A stretch of DNA of 5,522 nt, taken from Clostridiales bacterium (lineage in GTDB: Bacteria > Bacillota > Clostridia > Lachnospirales > WQUN01). The notes under the pieces are model-generated. The model had not been told where the DNA came from. It saw only the letters and a program-made list of their open reading frames with translations, and did no database searches. Below, in pieces: positions 4,884-5,522 of the stretch. The translations under genes were made by a program, and so were the position numbers. The DNA lies in NCBI GenBank assembly GCA_031269415.1, contig JAISZF010000265.1, positions 1-5,522 on the forward strand, read 5' to 3'. The stretch's first letter is position 1; every line of letters starts with the position of its first letter.

Positions 4884-5522
4884 TCAGCCTTTCAGCGCTT
4901 GATCCAGATCCGATATTATGTCCTCGGCGTCCTCCACTCCGACGGAGATACGCAGCAGCTTTCCGTTAATACCCTTCCGCTCGCGTTCCTCCGCCGGAAT
5001 ATCGGCGTGGGTCTGCGTCATGGGATATGTTATCAGTGTTTCCACGCCGCCCAAGCTCTCCGCGAAGTATATAAGCCCGAGCCTTTCGAGGCTTGTCCGC
5101 GCCAGCGCCTCACTTACCGCGTAAAAGGAGATCATGCCGCCCACGCCCGGATACAGAACCCTTTCCACGTTTGGATGTACGGATAGAAATTCAGCGACCC
5201 GCTTCGCGGTCAGGTTCTGACGCTCCATCCTCAGATGCAGGGTCTTCAGGCCGCGTAACACCAGCCAACTGTCGAACGGCGAAAGGCACGATCCTGTCGT
5301 CTTATATAAAAAACGGAGCTTTTCCGATAATTCCGCGCTGTTAACCACCAGAAAGCCCGCCAGCGTGTCGTTATGCCCGGCCAGATATTTCGTTCCGCTG
5401 TAAACAACCACGTCCGCTCCCAACCCGATCGGTTTTTGAAAGTACGGAGTCGCGAAAGTGTTGTCCACAATCAGGATAATGCCGCGCCGCTTGGCAATCT
5501 CCGATATTGTTTTCAGATCGAA
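4884..5522 (-). CDS. PLP-dependent Cys/Met metabolism enzyme, cystathionine gamma-synthase/lyase family, C-terminal part
   Basis: The frame runs off the right edge; 212 C-terminal residues are visible, and the GTG at 5468 is an internal valine, not a start. The fragment begins in the PLP-binding domain: IVDNTFATPY carries the aspartate (fragment D20) that pairs with the pyridine nitrogen. YSGTKYLAGHND carries the Schiff-base lysine (K45). The C-terminal domain has AESLGGVETL, YPMTQTHADIP and LLRISVGVEDAED, with R191 the expected substrate carboxylate ligand. The family makes or cleaves cystathionine and related sulfur amino acids in methionine/cysteine metabolism. The ending is closest, from memory, to MetI-type cystathionine gamma-synthases, but substrate cannot be decided from a fragment, so no symbol is given. 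Between LYPG and GGMISF about 17 residues found in relatives are absent, without a frameshift. The gene ends 20 bases before the GrpE-like start on the same strand. Confidence 0.92.
   Translation of the reverse strand, partial: FDLKTISEIAKRRGIILIVDNTFATPYFQKPIGLGADVVVYSGTKYLAGHNDTLAGFLVVNSAELSEKLRFLYKTTGSCLSPFDSWLVLRGLKTLHLRMERQNLTAKRVAEFLSVHPNVERVLYPGVGGMISFYAVSEALARTSLERLGLIYFAESLGGVETLITYPMTQTHADIPAEERERKGINGKLLRISVGVEDAEDIISDLDQALKG

Overview
The window is almost entirely protein-coding, with no tRNA, rRNA, CRISPR array or insertion sequence that I can recognise and no gene-free stretch over about 20 bases. It holds five genes: one on the plus strand, cut by the left edge, and four packed head to tail on the minus strand, the first of them cut by the right edge. 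Base composition is mid-to-high GC in most genes. Together with MetI-like sulfur-enzyme signatures, strong GGAGG-type ribosome binding sites and the style of the proteins, this suggests an anaerobic or uncultured Clostridia-type Firmicute. That assignment is an inference and is not secure.

Left part (1-1056, plus): the C-terminal half of an Lhr-like DEAD/DEAH-box helicase. Its reading frame is open to the edge of the window. It ends 10 bases from the stop codon of the convergent gene.

Centre (1067-4863, minus): a compact three-gene Hsp70 chaperone machine, transcribed right to left. First comes a GrpE-family nucleotide exchange factor with an unusual aromatic and basic N-terminus. One base later comes a complete Hsp70 that resembles the HscC subfamily rather than housekeeping DnaK. 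Overlapping its end by 14 bases is a 493-residue J-like protein with a TPR-like helical region and a C-terminal SEC-C zinc motif. Its J-domain carries Ser-Pro-Glu where the canonical His-Pro-Asp is expected. The set looks like a self-contained, specialised Hsp70/J/GrpE team distinct from the general DnaK system. The ATPase residues of the Hsp70 are intact and its J partner is degenerate, so how the ATPase cycle is triggered is the most interesting question here.

Right end (4884-5522, minus): the C-terminal part of a PLP-dependent Cys/Met metabolism enzyme of the cystathionine gamma-synthase family. It lies only 20 bases upstream of the GrpE gene and probably shares its transcript. It appears to lack about 17 residues found at one position in relatives. 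No promoter or intrinsic terminator could be identified inside the window.
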